Assembly: GCA_018606645.1 (NCBI GenBank)
Contig: JAGVRI010000006.1
Coordinates: forward strand, 124,001 to 188,000
Direction: 5' to 3'
DNA from: Chloroflexota bacterium
GTDB taxonomy: Bacteria; Chloroflexota; Anaerolineae; JAAYZQ01
Length of the DNA stretch: 64,000 nt
This document shows, in pieces, positions 52,478 through 61,162 of the stretch. Within the stretch, counting starts at the first letter, position 1. Each line of letters opens with the position of its first letter. The notes under the pieces were generated by a model, which saw nothing but the letters and a program-made list of their open reading frames with translations, was not told where the DNA came from and made no database searches. The translations under genes were made by a program, and so were the position numbers.

Positions 52478-53805
52478 TGGAATTCTGGTCCATTCCGGTT
52501 GGCGACAAGTATATCCTGTACCGGCCCTTGCTGCGGCGAGCGTTCGTTGGCAATCAAGCCATGGCGCGGCTGGTCCAAGATGTGCTCTTGGGTAATGGCT
52601 CCGAGGCCACACAACCACCTCCAGAGGTGGCAGGCTTTCTGCACGACATCGGCTTTCTGGACCCAGACCCCCAACCTCCTCTGCCCCCGGAGGAAGACTA
52701 CCGGCCTACCCATGCCGTGCTGCTCTTGACCAATCGCTGCAACCTTCGCTGCATCTACTGCTATGCCAATGCGGGAGAGGGTTCAGACCGGGAGGTTTCC
52801 GTCGAACTGGCCCGGGCGGCGATTGACGTCGCCTACCACAACGCCACAGAACGGGGCCAGGCTCGCTTTTCCTTGACGTTTCACGGAGGAGGGGAGCCAG
52901 TTCTGGCCTGGGACGTGCTGCGCCAGGCGGTCCAGTTCGCCCGCGCCAAGGACCTGCCCTGCTACATCTCACTGGTCAGCAACGGTCTGTGGACGCGCTC
53001 GCAGACCGATTGGCTCATACAGCAATTGGATGGCCTGACCCTCTCCCTGGACGGCACCCCAGAGACGCAGGACCGCCAACGACCGACGCCCGCCGGCCGG
53101 GGCAGCTTTCGCAGGGTGTTCAAAACCACTCAAGCGCTGGAGCGACAGGGCTTTAGCTACAATATCCGGATGACCGCGCTTCCGCCGTGGCGGGAACAAC
53201 TGGCCCGGGATGTCGCCTTCCTCTGTGAAGAAACCGGATGCCAGAAGATCCAGGTGGAGCCCGCCTTCAACCCCGATCGGGGGAGGTATCAACCGCCCTC
53301 CTTCCAGCAGGCCGAGGAGTTCGCCGCCGGATTCATGGAGGCCTTTGAGGTAGCCGCGCTGAGAGGCCGCCAACTCTATTTCTCTGGGGCCAGACCTTGG
53401 TTGCTGACATCGGCCTTTTGCACGGCCCCCTACGGAGCGCTCATCGTCACTCCCCGAGGAGACCTGGTCACCTGCTACGAAGTCACCGATCCTGGCCATC
53501 CCCTGGCCGAACTGCTAACCATCGGCAGGTTGGATGGCGGGCAGGTGATTGTGGACCCGACCCGGCGCGCCGCGGTTCTTGCTCGCCTGCGCGCCCGGCG
53601 CCAGAGCTGTCGGCAATGTTTTTGCTATTGGCACTGCGCCGGCGATTGCCACGCAAAGGTATTCTACCCCCACTTCGAAGCAGACCCGGAACAGGACACC
53701 CGCTGCCGGATGAACCGTCGCATTCTGACCGACATGTTGTTGTGGTCAATGGCTGACTCGGCAGACGGAGTATATCGGGGAGAGGAGATTGCTGCGTATG
53801 CATGA
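52477..53805 (+). CDS. Radical SAM/SPASM peptide maturase 3
   Basis: A 442-residue protein starting on TAATG overlap with the lipoprotein gene, the tightest coupling in the operon. N-terminal WSIPVGDKYILYRPLLRRAF is similar to maturase 1. Radical SAM Cys are C88, C92, C95 (RCNLRCIYCYA), with FHGGGEP, LVSNGL and LTLSLDGTPETQD. SPASM end: CTAPYGALIVTPRGDLVTCYE, CRQCFCYWHCAGDC and a final TRC. The form is close to peptide maturases that make thioether or related links. Confidence 0.88.
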   Translation: MEFWSIPVGDKYILYRPLLRRAFVGNQAMARLVQDVLLGNGSEATQPPPEVAGFLHDIGFLDPDPQPPLPPEEDYRPTHAVLLLTNRCNLRCIYCYANAGEGSDREVSVELARAAIDVAYHNATERGQARFSLTFHGGGEPVLAWDVLRQAVQFARAKDLPCYISLVSNGLWTRSQTDWLIQQLDGLTLSLDGTPETQDRQRPTPAGRGSFRRVFKTTQALERQGFSYNIRMTALPPWREQLARDVAFLCEETGCQKIQVEPAFNPDRGRYQPPSFQQAEEFAAGFMEAFEVAALRGRQLYFSGARPWLLTSAFCTAPYGALIVTPRGDLVTCYEVTDPGHPLAELLTIGRLDGGQVIVDPTRRAAVLARLRARRQSCRQCFCYWHCAGDCHAKVFYPHFEADPEQDTRCRMNRRILTDMLLWSMADSADGVYRGEEIAAYA

Positions 53806-53820
53806 ACTGGACCGGACAGG

Positions 53821-54636
53821 ATGAGAAGCGAACTGGTGGTCATCTCCTGGTGGTCTAACTGTCTGGCGCTGGCCTGCCTGCACAACCTCGTGACATACAG
53901 CGATCGCCGACCCATCTACGTCGTTCAGGTCGGCAAGTCGACAGCGCAACAGGAACGGTTTCGCCAGCTCCTGCCCCCGACCGTCCAGGAGCTCCCTTAC
54001 TCCTCTCATCTTCCGGCAGAGCATGGTCCGGTGATCGAAGATATCGCCCGACAATTGTTGTCCGATCGACCCGGCTTGTGGTTTATTGACCACGACCTGC
54101 TGGTGCGGGAACCTCTGGACACGTGGCTGGAAGAGATGGACCGGGCGTTCGCCCGCTCATCGTGTTGTCTGTGCTATCCAGAACCAGACGGTGGTCTGGC
54201 CATTACCGGCCCCGCCTTCTGGCTCTCACCTGCCCGGCTTCCGCCACACCTGCCCTCCTTTGTGCCGGTCCCGTATCAGCCGCTGCCAAGTTCGCGGCGG
54301 CCCGATCTCTTTCGCGCTCCTGCCGATCTGCGACTTCCCTTCAAAGATACGTTGGTCGCGGCCGCGGAGTTCCTGGCAGAACAAGGCCAGACCTGCACCT
54401 ATTCTCTGTCCTCGTTCCCCCGCTTCGACCACATAGGCGGCCTGTATCTGTTCGCTACCGAGCTCCTGCCAGAGAGATTCCGCGACTGGGTGCGGCAGTG
54501 CGTCGAGCGGCTCACCGCCTTTTACGCCTCCTGCCCCCCGGCCTGGCTGGAAGCCGAAGATCCCGTCCTCATGGAGCGACTCTCCGAGTTCAGGCAATCG
54601 ATTTCACCGGTCCTAATGGACCTTCAGGTGAGTTGA
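53821..54636 (+). CDS. Glycosyltransferase-like protein
   Basis: A 271-residue protein that I do not recognise firmly. It begins with a Rossmann-like start (ELVVISWWSNCLALACLHNL) and has GLWFIDHDLLVREPLDTWL, a DxD-type motif as in GT-A glycosyltransferases. ITGPAFWLSPARLPPHLPSF follows. No signal peptide or membrane segment. It may glycosylate the cluster's product; a nucleotidyl- or other transferase is possible. Confidence 0.45.
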   Translation: MRSELVVISWWSNCLALACLHNLVTYSDRRPIYVVQVGKSTAQQERFRQLLPPTVQELPYSSHLPAEHGPVIEDIARQLLSDRPGLWFIDHDLLVREPLDTWLEEMDRAFARSSCCLCYPEPDGGLAITGPAFWLSPARLPPHLPSFVPVPYQPLPSSRRPDLFRAPADLRLPFKDTLVAAAEFLAEQGQTCTYSLSSFPRFDHIGGLYLFATELLPERFRDWVRQCVERLTAFYASCPPAWLEAEDPVLMERLSEFRQSISPVLMDLQVS

Positions 54637-54638
54637 AC

Positions 54639-55106
54639 ATGGGACGCACCGGGCCTGAACAGCAACCCCACCCGAACCTCTTGATCCCGTACAGCCGCCG
54701 TTCTTTCTGGCGCGGTCTGGTGCACGAACTGGCGGTGGCGAGCGGAGTACTGAAGGGAGGAAAGGAATGTCGGCTGGCAGACCTGGACAAACTGCCTGAT
54801 GAGCAGTTAGCCCGGCTCCATCCACAGATCCACCCTTCCTGCCGGATTTGTATCCGCGAGGGTTACGTCTGGTGCGAGTGGAACTCTGGCAACGCGGTGA
54901 GGTTGTTTCCCAGCCAGCAGAGAGAAGATCTCCTGACTCTGAACCTGTGCGATGGTCAGCACACGCTGGCCGAAATCGGCCGACTGGTGGCCTACGAGAT
55001 GGGCTGGGATGAAGGCCGAGGATTTGCCTACGCCCGGAAGCTCTTCCTGTCCCTTGCCAGCCGCATGATCTGCGTCCCCAAGGAACCGCTGGCCTCTGTA
55101 GAGTAA
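54639..55106 (+). CDS. PqqD/RRE-like protein 2
   Basis: A 155-residue protein starting at ATG 54639, two bases after the upstream stop; a much longer frame overlapping the previous gene is rejected. The C-terminal half (NLCDGQHTLAEIGRLVAYEM, then helices to MICVP) has the winged-helix pattern of PqqD-like proteins. The N-terminal half (CRLADLDKLPDEQLARLHPQ, CRICIREGYVWCEW) is not assigned. It precedes maturase 4 and is probably its leader-binding partner. Confidence 0.55.
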   Translation: MGRTGPEQQPHPNLLIPYSRRSFWRGLVHELAVASGVLKGGKECRLADLDKLPDEQLARLHPQIHPSCRICIREGYVWCEWNSGNAVRLFPSQQREDLLTLNLCDGQHTLAEIGRLVAYEMGWDEGRGFAYARKLFLSLASRMICVPKEPLASVE

Positions 55107-55115
55107 GGGTTGGCG

Positions 55116-56555
55116 ATGCCCCAATCCCTTGAGCCTGACACTACCGGCACATTCGAACCAATCCGCCACGACGGACTGCCGATCTACCGCCGCCGGAGAG
55201 CGGAGTACACCCTTTATTACACCCCTGGTCTGTTGTGCGTCGTGGACTCGCATGAAGCCCGGTCATTTGAGGCCTCGATTGCCTTGACTGGGAATACGGA
55301 GAACAGTTACGGGTTGACCTTGGGTAGTCAGCTCTGGCAGTGGGCCCAGGAGGTCGTTGCCTTGGCCGCTGACCGCCGCGAGGAACCGTTTCAGCCGGAA
55401 TGTCTTACCCTGTACCTCCACAACCGATGCACCCTGCGTTGTAGCTACTGTTTTGCCAATCCGCATCTTACGGTCACATCTGGCCTCGACCTGGAAACTA
55501 TCGTAGCCGCTGCCCAACTGGTAGCTCAGAACTGCCGAGAAAAGGACCTGCGCTTGTATGTGGTCTTTCACGGCGGAGGCGAACCGACGCTGGATCGCCG
55601 TGCACTGGAACAGATGCTGGATGTACTAGATCAGATCGCAGTGGAGTACCAGGTCCAACCGTTCTATTACCTGGCCACCAACGGAGTAATGTCCGAAGAA
55701 ACGGCGATCTGGCTGGCCCGCAACGTACACCTCGTCGGTCTTTCCTGCGATGGTCCTGCCGAGATCCATGATGCCCAACGGACATTCTGGAACGGCTCTG
55801 GCAGTTCCTTCTTCGTGGAGCGGACCGGACGCATCTTGCGCGAGGAGGGTTGTCCCTTCCATCTGCGGGTGACGATTACTCCCACAACCTGGCACCGGCA
55901 GGCGGAGATCGTCGAGTATCTATGCCATCAATTCTCTCCCGAAGAGATCCATGTCGAACCGGTCTACCAGGGCGGGCGGGCAGGGGCCGACTTCCGTTGG
56001 GATGTGAGCCTGGTTGAACCGTTTGTGGGCCACTTCCTTCAGGCGCGAGCCATCGCTCGAAGCCATGGCGTCCCGCTGTCCTGTTCAGGCAGTCGCCCAG
56101 CCGCTATCCATGGCCCATATTGCCACCTGTTTCGCCAAGTCCTCAACCTGGTGCCCGGCGACCCTCAAGGGCAGATGACAGGTGTTGCAACAGCCTGCTT
56201 CAAGACGCCCGATGCTCGTTCCGCCCGGGAACGGGGCGTCGTCATAGGCGCCCGGAATCCCAGAAACGGGCGGTTTGAAATCGATGGCGGCGAGGTGCAT
56301 CGGCTGCGGCAGAAGCTGGCTGCCCGCCCGAGCCGATGTCTCACTTGCTTCAATCGGTATCATTGCGCCGGGGATTGCCCCGATCGCTGCCCTCTCGATC
56401 CGGATGGCCCATCCGCCGAAGAACAGGGAGGGGGCTTTCGCTGTCAGGTCCAGCAGGCGATCGTGGTTGCCGCGTTGGATGAGCGAGCAGCACAATTGTG
56501 GAGCGAGGTACAGAGCGGTAAAGTCCAAGGGCCCCATGGAACCAGAATTTCTTGA
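55116..56555 (+). CDS. Radical SAM/SPASM peptide maturase 4
   Basis: A 479-residue protein; ATG 55116 follows AAGGG, a TTG at 55110 is the alternative. Radical SAM Cys are C105, C109, C112 (RCTLRCSYCFA), with VFHGGGEPTLD, LATNGV and VGLSCDGPAEIHDAQ. The SPASM region has ACFKTPDARS, CLTCFNRYHCAGDC, CPLDPDG and a final FRCQV. It is clearly related to maturases 1 and 3 but differs in length of the linker before SPASM, so it may act on another residue. Confidence 0.87.
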   Translation: MPQSLEPDTTGTFEPIRHDGLPIYRRRRAEYTLYYTPGLLCVVDSHEARSFEASIALTGNTENSYGLTLGSQLWQWAQEVVALAADRREEPFQPECLTLYLHNRCTLRCSYCFANPHLTVTSGLDLETIVAAAQLVAQNCREKDLRLYVVFHGGGEPTLDRRALEQMLDVLDQIAVEYQVQPFYYLATNGVMSEETAIWLARNVHLVGLSCDGPAEIHDAQRTFWNGSGSSFFVERTGRILREEGCPFHLRVTITPTTWHRQAEIVEYLCHQFSPEEIHVEPVYQGGRAGADFRWDVSLVEPFVGHFLQARAIARSHGVPLSCSGSRPAAIHGPYCHLFRQVLNLVPGDPQGQMTGVATACFKTPDARSARERGVVIGARNPRNGRFEIDGGEVHRLRQKLAARPSRCLTCFNRYHCAGDCPDRCPLDPDGPSAEEQGGGFRCQVQQAIVVAALDERAAQLWSEVQSGKVQGPHGTRIS

Positions 56556-57903
56556 CGAGTTTCTTGCCAATCATTCCCTCCCCGCCGAAGTGGAGATCGA
56601 GCGGATTCGGCGGGAGTGGCTTGCCCTGCGTCCGCCTTACGACCTAACTGCCCGCCATCTTCCCCTGCCCATCTGGGCCAGGCGGCCCTTCACCGAATCG
56701 GGTACGGAGGCATGGCATCACCTCACCCATGAAGTTCCTGCCCTCGATCCCGTTCTGCCCTTGTGCATCTATGTCCATATTCCCTTTTGTGCCGACCGCT
56801 GCGAGTTCTGCGATTGTTACTCCTTTCGGCTCCTCTCTCACCAGCAGGCCCACATTGAACAGTATGTAGACCTACTCGGTCAAGAGATACAGCTCTGGAG
56901 TCGCCTGGGCACGCTATCCCAACGCCCGGTGTCGACCGTTCATTTCGGCGGCGGGACGCCAACCTGCCTGGGTCCGGAACCATTCGCCCGCCTGGTGCAG
57001 CTCCTTCGGAACCACTTTGCCGCCGGATCGACCACAGAGTGGGCCCTGGAGTCCACCGTCTCGGAGCTATCTCCAGAGATGATGGCGTGCCTCGACGGAC
57101 TGGGGTTCAGCCGCCTTCACGTCGGGGTGCAGAGCCTGGAAGATCCCGTTCGCTCCATCATCCGCCGCCGGGCTCCGGCCCGTGTGGTGCTAGAGCGGAT
57201 CCGCGAGGCCGTGGAAAGAGGCTGGATCGTCAGCGTGGACCTGATCTATGGCTTACCAGGACAGACCCTCAGCGGCCTGCTTGAGGATATCCGATCTCTG
57301 GTTACCATTGGCGTGGATGGTTTTTCGTTGTATGAATTGCAGGTGTCGGACCGCAATCGCAGGTTTATCCAGCGCCATCGGCTGGAGGAACGGGACCGAC
57401 GGCACAACTACCTGTGGGCGCAGGTTGCGGCCCACTACCTGCTTGCCCTGGGTTACCGCAAGACGTTGTTCAATCACTTTGCCGGCGTCCAGGACACCAA
57501 TCTCTATTTCACTTTCCCGGAGCGGGGCGAGGATTGTCTGGCCTTGGGGACGATCGCCGATGGCGTTTTTGGAGACTATCACTACCAGCATGTCGAGTAC
57601 GCAGCTTACAGCCGCCAAGTCCCGACGGGGGTTCCTGGACTGGGAGGCGGCTTGCGCCGCAACGCGGTGGAAAACCGGATGCAGCCCCTCGTCACCGCAC
57701 TTATGGCCGGGCGGGTGCCCAGGCGACTTGTGGCCGATCCGATCATCCACCCCCTTTCGCAGCGGTGGCAGGAAACACAGTTGCTGATCCCTGATCCATC
57801 GAACGGCGACTTGCTTCTGACCGGCAGCGGATCCTGGTTCGTGGGTCACATGATTTCGGAGCTGATGCACCATGTGGAGGCGTTGGAGCAAGAAACCGGA
57901 TAG
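56536..57903 (+). CDS. HemN-like radical SAM protein 5
   Basis: A 455-residue protein; ATG 56536 overlaps the previous gene by 20 bases. The cluster motif is C85, C89, C92 plus C94 (IPFCADRCEFCDCYSF), with HFGGGTPTCL, LHVGVQSLEDPV and SVDLIYGLPGQT, all as in HemN/HemW. A C-terminal HemN-like region follows. HemN is a coproporphyrinogen dehydrogenase, but many relatives are heme chaperones, methyltransferases or cyclopropanases in natural-product clusters. In this context a tailoring role is more likely than heme synthesis. Confidence 0.82.
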   Translation: MEPEFLDEFLANHSLPAEVEIERIRREWLALRPPYDLTARHLPLPIWARRPFTESGTEAWHHLTHEVPALDPVLPLCIYVHIPFCADRCEFCDCYSFRLLSHQQAHIEQYVDLLGQEIQLWSRLGTLSQRPVSTVHFGGGTPTCLGPEPFARLVQLLRNHFAAGSTTEWALESTVSELSPEMMACLDGLGFSRLHVGVQSLEDPVRSIIRRRAPARVVLERIREAVERGWIVSVDLIYGLPGQTLSGLLEDIRSLVTIGVDGFSLYELQVSDRNRRFIQRHRLEERDRRHNYLWAQVAAHYLLALGYRKTLFNHFAGVQDTNLYFTFPERGEDCLALGTIADGVFGDYHYQHVEYAAYSRQVPTGVPGLGGGLRRNAVENRMQPLVTALMAGRVPRRLVADPIIHPLSQRWQETQLLIPDPSNGDLLLTGSGSWFVGHMISELMHHVEALEQETG

Positions 57904-59302
57904 AGCCGGATGGCTTAGGTGCTATCTCTCCCTCTCCAGCCAATCCAGCCAGTGGATGCGTCGCCATCTCGGAAGGGATGGTTTGATCCCATTGCTGATC
58001 CTTGGCCTGGGCGCACTCTTTTTCCTCGACCATATCCACTGGCAGCTCGCTTCCGACGATCTGGTCTGGCTCCAAGGCGGCACACCCACCGTCTTTGATC
58101 GGTACCGGTACCTGCCCCGTCTTGCCTTTGCCGGATTGAACCGACTGTGGGGACCGAACATGGCCGCCGCCCTGACCATGACCTTCCTCGTTCACAGCCT
58201 CAATGCCTGGCTCCTCTATCGCCTGGGTCGCAAGCTGCTGGATAACCGAATCGCTGCCCTGACCGCGGCTGCGGTTCTGATGATCAACCCCATCACCCAC
58301 AGCACTCTGACCTGGATTTCCTGTTTTTCCTACGTACTGGGCACCTGCTTTGCCATCGGGGCACTGTTGCTTGCCTGGAGGTCAGCCGAAGCAGGCAACC
58401 GCTCCGGCCATTGGGCAGCAACAGGTGGATTGCTCGCTCTCGGCGCCGGACTGCTATGCACACATGAAGTCCTCTTCCTGCCTTTGATCTTTCTGATTCT
58501 GGGCTGGCGACAGGGGAACCTGCGACGTGGACTGATCCTGGCTGTGTTGGGGACTGCGCTGGCGGGGGGAGTCAATGCCTGGGTCTATCACTTTGAGCAG
58601 TATGGGGTCGAAGCCTCCCGGCTGCTCAGTCTTGATTTTGCCCTGGCATACGCGTCATCCGTCCTGTCCTCAGGGTTAGTTCTGGCGTTCGCCTACCCAC
58701 TATCCTTCGCGACCCGGACACTGGATTTCTTGCAGGCGTCTTTTGCCGAACCGGTCCGCTGGGGATTGACGGCTCTGGCACTGGTTGGTGGGATCCTTGC
58801 CTTCCATCGAAAGCGGGATGGGCGGCTTATCACCCTTTCCCTCCTTTTTTCGGCCATGATCACCCCCTACATCCTCCGGCTCTATCTGACCCCCGACACG
58901 GTGAATTATCACCCCTCCTACGCCCTCTCCGGCCGAGTTTTCTATCTTCCCTTCACCGTGGTCGCCTTGGCCCTCGGCTGGATTGCCTCGGCCCTGTACC
59001 ATCGCTTCCAGAGACACCGCCTGGCCAGATTCGTGTGGTTCGCTCCTCTAGTCGCTTATGGCTATGCTCTCTGGTTCTACACGCCGGCCGATTTTCTGGG
59101 ATTGAGCGTGGCCCTTCAGGACCTGGCCCAGGCAGTGCCGCCGCGCTGGAACCCGTATACCAGTATCCAGCCAGCCTGGTCCTTCTTTCCCGTTCTCAGC
59201 GCACTGGGGGCCATGGCCTGGCTGTCGTGGCAGAAACGAAAAGCCAAACCGGCGTCGCCTGGGATACGCCCACGTGAGCGGGGAACAAGTCATCCCCTAT
59301 AG
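57872..59302 (+). CDS. GT-C type membrane glycosyltransferase-like protein
   Basis: A 476-residue protein with about ten hydrophobic segments. The first outer loop has an acidic pair (QLASDDLVWLQGG), as in GT-C enzymes (PMT/ArnT type) that use lipid-linked sugars. ATG 57872 overlaps the previous gene by 32 bases; a downstream ATG at 57956 has no ribosome-binding site. It is the last gene of the operon and ends 6 bases inside the convergent AAA+ gene. It could glycosylate the exported Ig-like lipoprotein. Confidence 0.65.
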   Translation: MWRRWSKKPDRAGWLRCYLSLSSQSSQWMRRHLGRDGLIPLLILGLGALFFLDHIHWQLASDDLVWLQGGTPTVFDRYRYLPRLAFAGLNRLWGPNMAAALTMTFLVHSLNAWLLYRLGRKLLDNRIAALTAAAVLMINPITHSTLTWISCFSYVLGTCFAIGALLLAWRSAEAGNRSGHWAATGGLLALGAGLLCTHEVLFLPLIFLILGWRQGNLRRGLILAVLGTALAGGVNAWVYHFEQYGVEASRLLSLDFALAYASSVLSSGLVLAFAYPLSFATRTLDFLQASFAEPVRWGLTALALVGGILAFHRKRDGRLITLSLLFSAMITPYILRLYLTPDTVNYHPSYALSGRVFYLPFTVVALALGWIASALYHRFQRHRLARFVWFAPLVAYGYALWFYTPADFLGLSVALQDLAQAVPPRWNPYTSIQPAWSFFPVLSALGAMAWLSWQKRKAKPASPGIRPRERGTSHPL

Positions 59303-60586
59303 TTCGACAAAATAGGCGCGACAGGCGCGGTCGATCAGTTCCGGAGAGAGGGTCGGGGGGATGTTCCGATAGCGGGCGATATCCACGATCTCATCCAAAA
59401 GGTCGCGGGGATGACAGGCACGCAACGGCCGACCCGTCTTGAAATAGTGTTCTCGCAGGAGATAGTCTACCGCTTTCTCATCAAAGGGGATGCGCCGCAG
59501 AGCGCACTCACGTCGAAAAATCTCGACAAAGTTCTCGACCGAAGGATCGCCAACATAGATCTTGTGACGGATGCGCCGCAAAAAGGCCTCGTCTACCAGG
59601 TCGCGGGGAGCCAGATTGGTGCAGAACACGATCAGGACCTCAAAGGGCACCTCGATCTTTTGGCCGGTGTGCAGCGTCAAGAAATCGTAGCGCTTTTCCA
59701 GGGGCACGACCCAGCGATTCAGCAGATCCCGGGGCTGTACCAGTTGGCGGCCAAAGTCATCAATGAGGAACATGCCCCCATTGGCTTTCATCTGAAACGG
59801 GGCCTCGTAATACTTGGCCGTCTCGTCCCACACCAGGTCCAGTGTCTCCAAGGTGAGCTCACCGCCAACGGTGATGACCGGCCGCTGGATCTGAATCCAA
59901 CGGGGGTCGTGGCGCAGCCTCCCGATGGTCGAGTTGCTGCCATCGTTCCCTTCGGGCTGGCGAACCGGGATGTGGTTAACCTCATCAAAGACCTTAATGA
60001 CCATCCCCCCTACTTCGACCGCATAGGGAACATACATCGCGCCCCCCAGAACCACCTGGCCCAGGCTCTCGGCCATCGCCGTTTTGCCGTTCCCTGGCTC
60101 GCCGTACAGAAAGATGGATCGTCCGGAATTGATCGCCGGTCCCAAGCTCTCGATCATCTCGGCATCTACCACCAGATGGTCCAGAGCCTGCCGCACCACC
60201 TTTTCGTGAACCGAAGAGGTAAGCAGCGGTTGACGCCGAATCCCCTCATTATATTCCTCCAAAGGGACGGGTGCCGGCCCGGCATACTGACTCCGCTCCA
60301 GAGCCTCCTGGGCCCGCACGATCCCCTTGGCGGTGATCGAATACTCGTAGCTGGATTGCCTGACCCCGCCGGCACCTTTGACTTCGCATAGCATCTCCCG
60401 TTTGAGAAACTCCAGTACCCGTTCCACTACGCCGGTAAAGGGCAGGTGCATTTGTTCGGCCAGCTTGGCTCCGGTGACGTACCCCCTAAAATACAGATGT
60501 TTGATGGCCAAATCGGCCAGGAATCCCAGACTCAGACCAGTGTCTTCGATCGTTTCCGGCCAGCGCGGCGTAAAGTGGGTGGTCAT
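59297..60586 (-). CDS. AAA+ ATPase with winged-helix N-terminus
   Basis: A 429-residue protein. N-terminal ~90 residues look like a winged helix (HLYFRGYVTGAKLAEQM, YEYSITAKGIVRAQEAL). The ATPase has Walker A GEPGNGKT (162-169), Walker B MFLIDDFG (273-280), sensor region VFCTNLAPRDLVDEAFLRR and a C-terminal lid helix region. The MoxR/RuvB-like form suggests a remodelling role. It is co-transcribed with a response regulator (ATGA overlap). Convergent with the radical SAM operon; a link to it is unproven. Confidence 0.82.
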   Translation of the reverse strand: MTTHFTPRWPETIEDTGLSLGFLADLAIKHLYFRGYVTGAKLAEQMHLPFTGVVERVLEFLKREMLCEVKGAGGVRQSSYEYSITAKGIVRAQEALERSQYAGPAPVPLEEYNEGIRRQPLLTSSVHEKVVRQALDHLVVDAEMIESLGPAINSGRSIFLYGEPGNGKTAMAESLGQVVLGGAMYVPYAVEVGGMVIKVFDEVNHIPVRQPEGNDGSNSTIGRLRHDPRWIQIQRPVITVGGELTLETLDLVWDETAKYYEAPFQMKANGGMFLIDDFGRQLVQPRDLLNRWVVPLEKRYDFLTLHTGQKIEVPFEVLIVFCTNLAPRDLVDEAFLRRIRHKIYVGDPSVENFVEIFRRECALRRIPFDEKAVDYLLREHYFKTGRPLRACHPRDLLDEIVDIARYRNIPPTLSPELIDRACRAYFVEL

Positions 60587-60960
60587 GCCAGCGCCTCCTG
60601 GATTTGGCTGAGCAGGTCGCGCACCAGAAACGGTTTGATCAGATACCCCTCAAACTGGTCCGCATGAGCCGCCGTCTGGACCGGATCTTCGAGGCGATGC
60701 CGGGCACTGATAATGATGACCGGGATAGAGCGCAAGCGGTCATCGGCTTTGAGCGCTTCCAATACCATCCAGCCGTTCATGTCCTCCATCATCAGATCAA
60801 GCAGAATCAAATCCACCGGGGTCTCCTGCACGACTCGCAACCCCTCCCGCCCGCCGAAAGCGCATAAAGGATTGAACCCCCCGCGCTTGAGAATAAAAGT
60901 GAGAAGCTCGATCATGTCCACATCATCTTCAATGATCAAAACCTTCTGGAGCTGATCCAT
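60583..60960 (-). CDS. Single-domain response regulator
   Basis: A 125-residue CheY-like receiver: acidic pocket E11, D12, D13; phospho-acceptor Asp55 (LILLDLMMED), Ser85 (IIISAR) and Lys109 (LIKPF). ATG 60960 follows AGGGG; the longer frame is rejected. No output domain, so its target is probably the AAA+ ATPase encoded with it. No histidine kinase lies nearby. Confidence 0.9.
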   Translation of the reverse strand: MDQLQKVLIIEDDVDMIELLTFILKRGGFNPLCAFGGREGLRVVQETPVDLILLDLMMEDMNGWMVLEALKADDRLRSIPVIIISARHRLEDPVQTAAHADQFEGYLIKPFLVRDLLSQIQEALA

Positions 60961-61021
60961 GCCATGTCCCCTGCGTTCGTTCGCCCTTTCCCGGATCATG
61001 CGACCCGGTTCCTTCTGCAAA

Positions 61022-61050
61022 AGTATAGCACAGGCGCAGACGGGAAGCAA
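61022..61050 (-). promoter_or_regulatory. Promoter of the response regulator-AAA+ pair
   Basis: TTGCTT (61050-61045), 17-base spacer, TATACT (61027-61022) on the minus strand, about 60 bases before the response regulator start. Confidence 0.55.
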
Positions 61051-61084
61051 CTTGGTCCAGGTGGTTCGCGCTCACATTTGAGAT

Positions 61085-61113
61085 TTGACCGGAGTTTACT
61101 TCTGGAGTATAGT
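61085..61113 (+). promoter_or_regulatory. Promoter of the tetR-ABC exporter operon
   Basis: TTGACC (61085-61090), 17-base spacer, TATAGT (61108-61113). The transcription start near 61120 falls in the first of two repeated operator-like sequences. Confidence 0.6.
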
Positions 61114-61115
61114 GA

Positions 61116-61147
61116 TGAACTATAATTCATTTTTGAACTATGATTCA
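61116..61147. promoter_or_regulatory. Tandem operator-like repeats before tetR
   Basis: Two 14-base near-identical copies, TGAACTATAATTCA (61116-61129) and TGAACTATGATTCA (61134-61147), each with dyad ends TGAA/TTCA, spaced 18 bases centre to centre. They lie between the -10 and the tetR start, as expected for autoregulation by TetR dimers. Confidence 0.7.
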
Positions 61148-61162
61148 AAATGAGAGAGCTTG

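Noticed and set aside
56536..57903. Annotating the fifth radical SAM protein as coproporphyrinogen dehydrogenase HemN for heme synthesis.
   Set aside because: No other heme genes nearby and it lies inside a peptide-modification operon; HemN-like tailoring enzymes are common.
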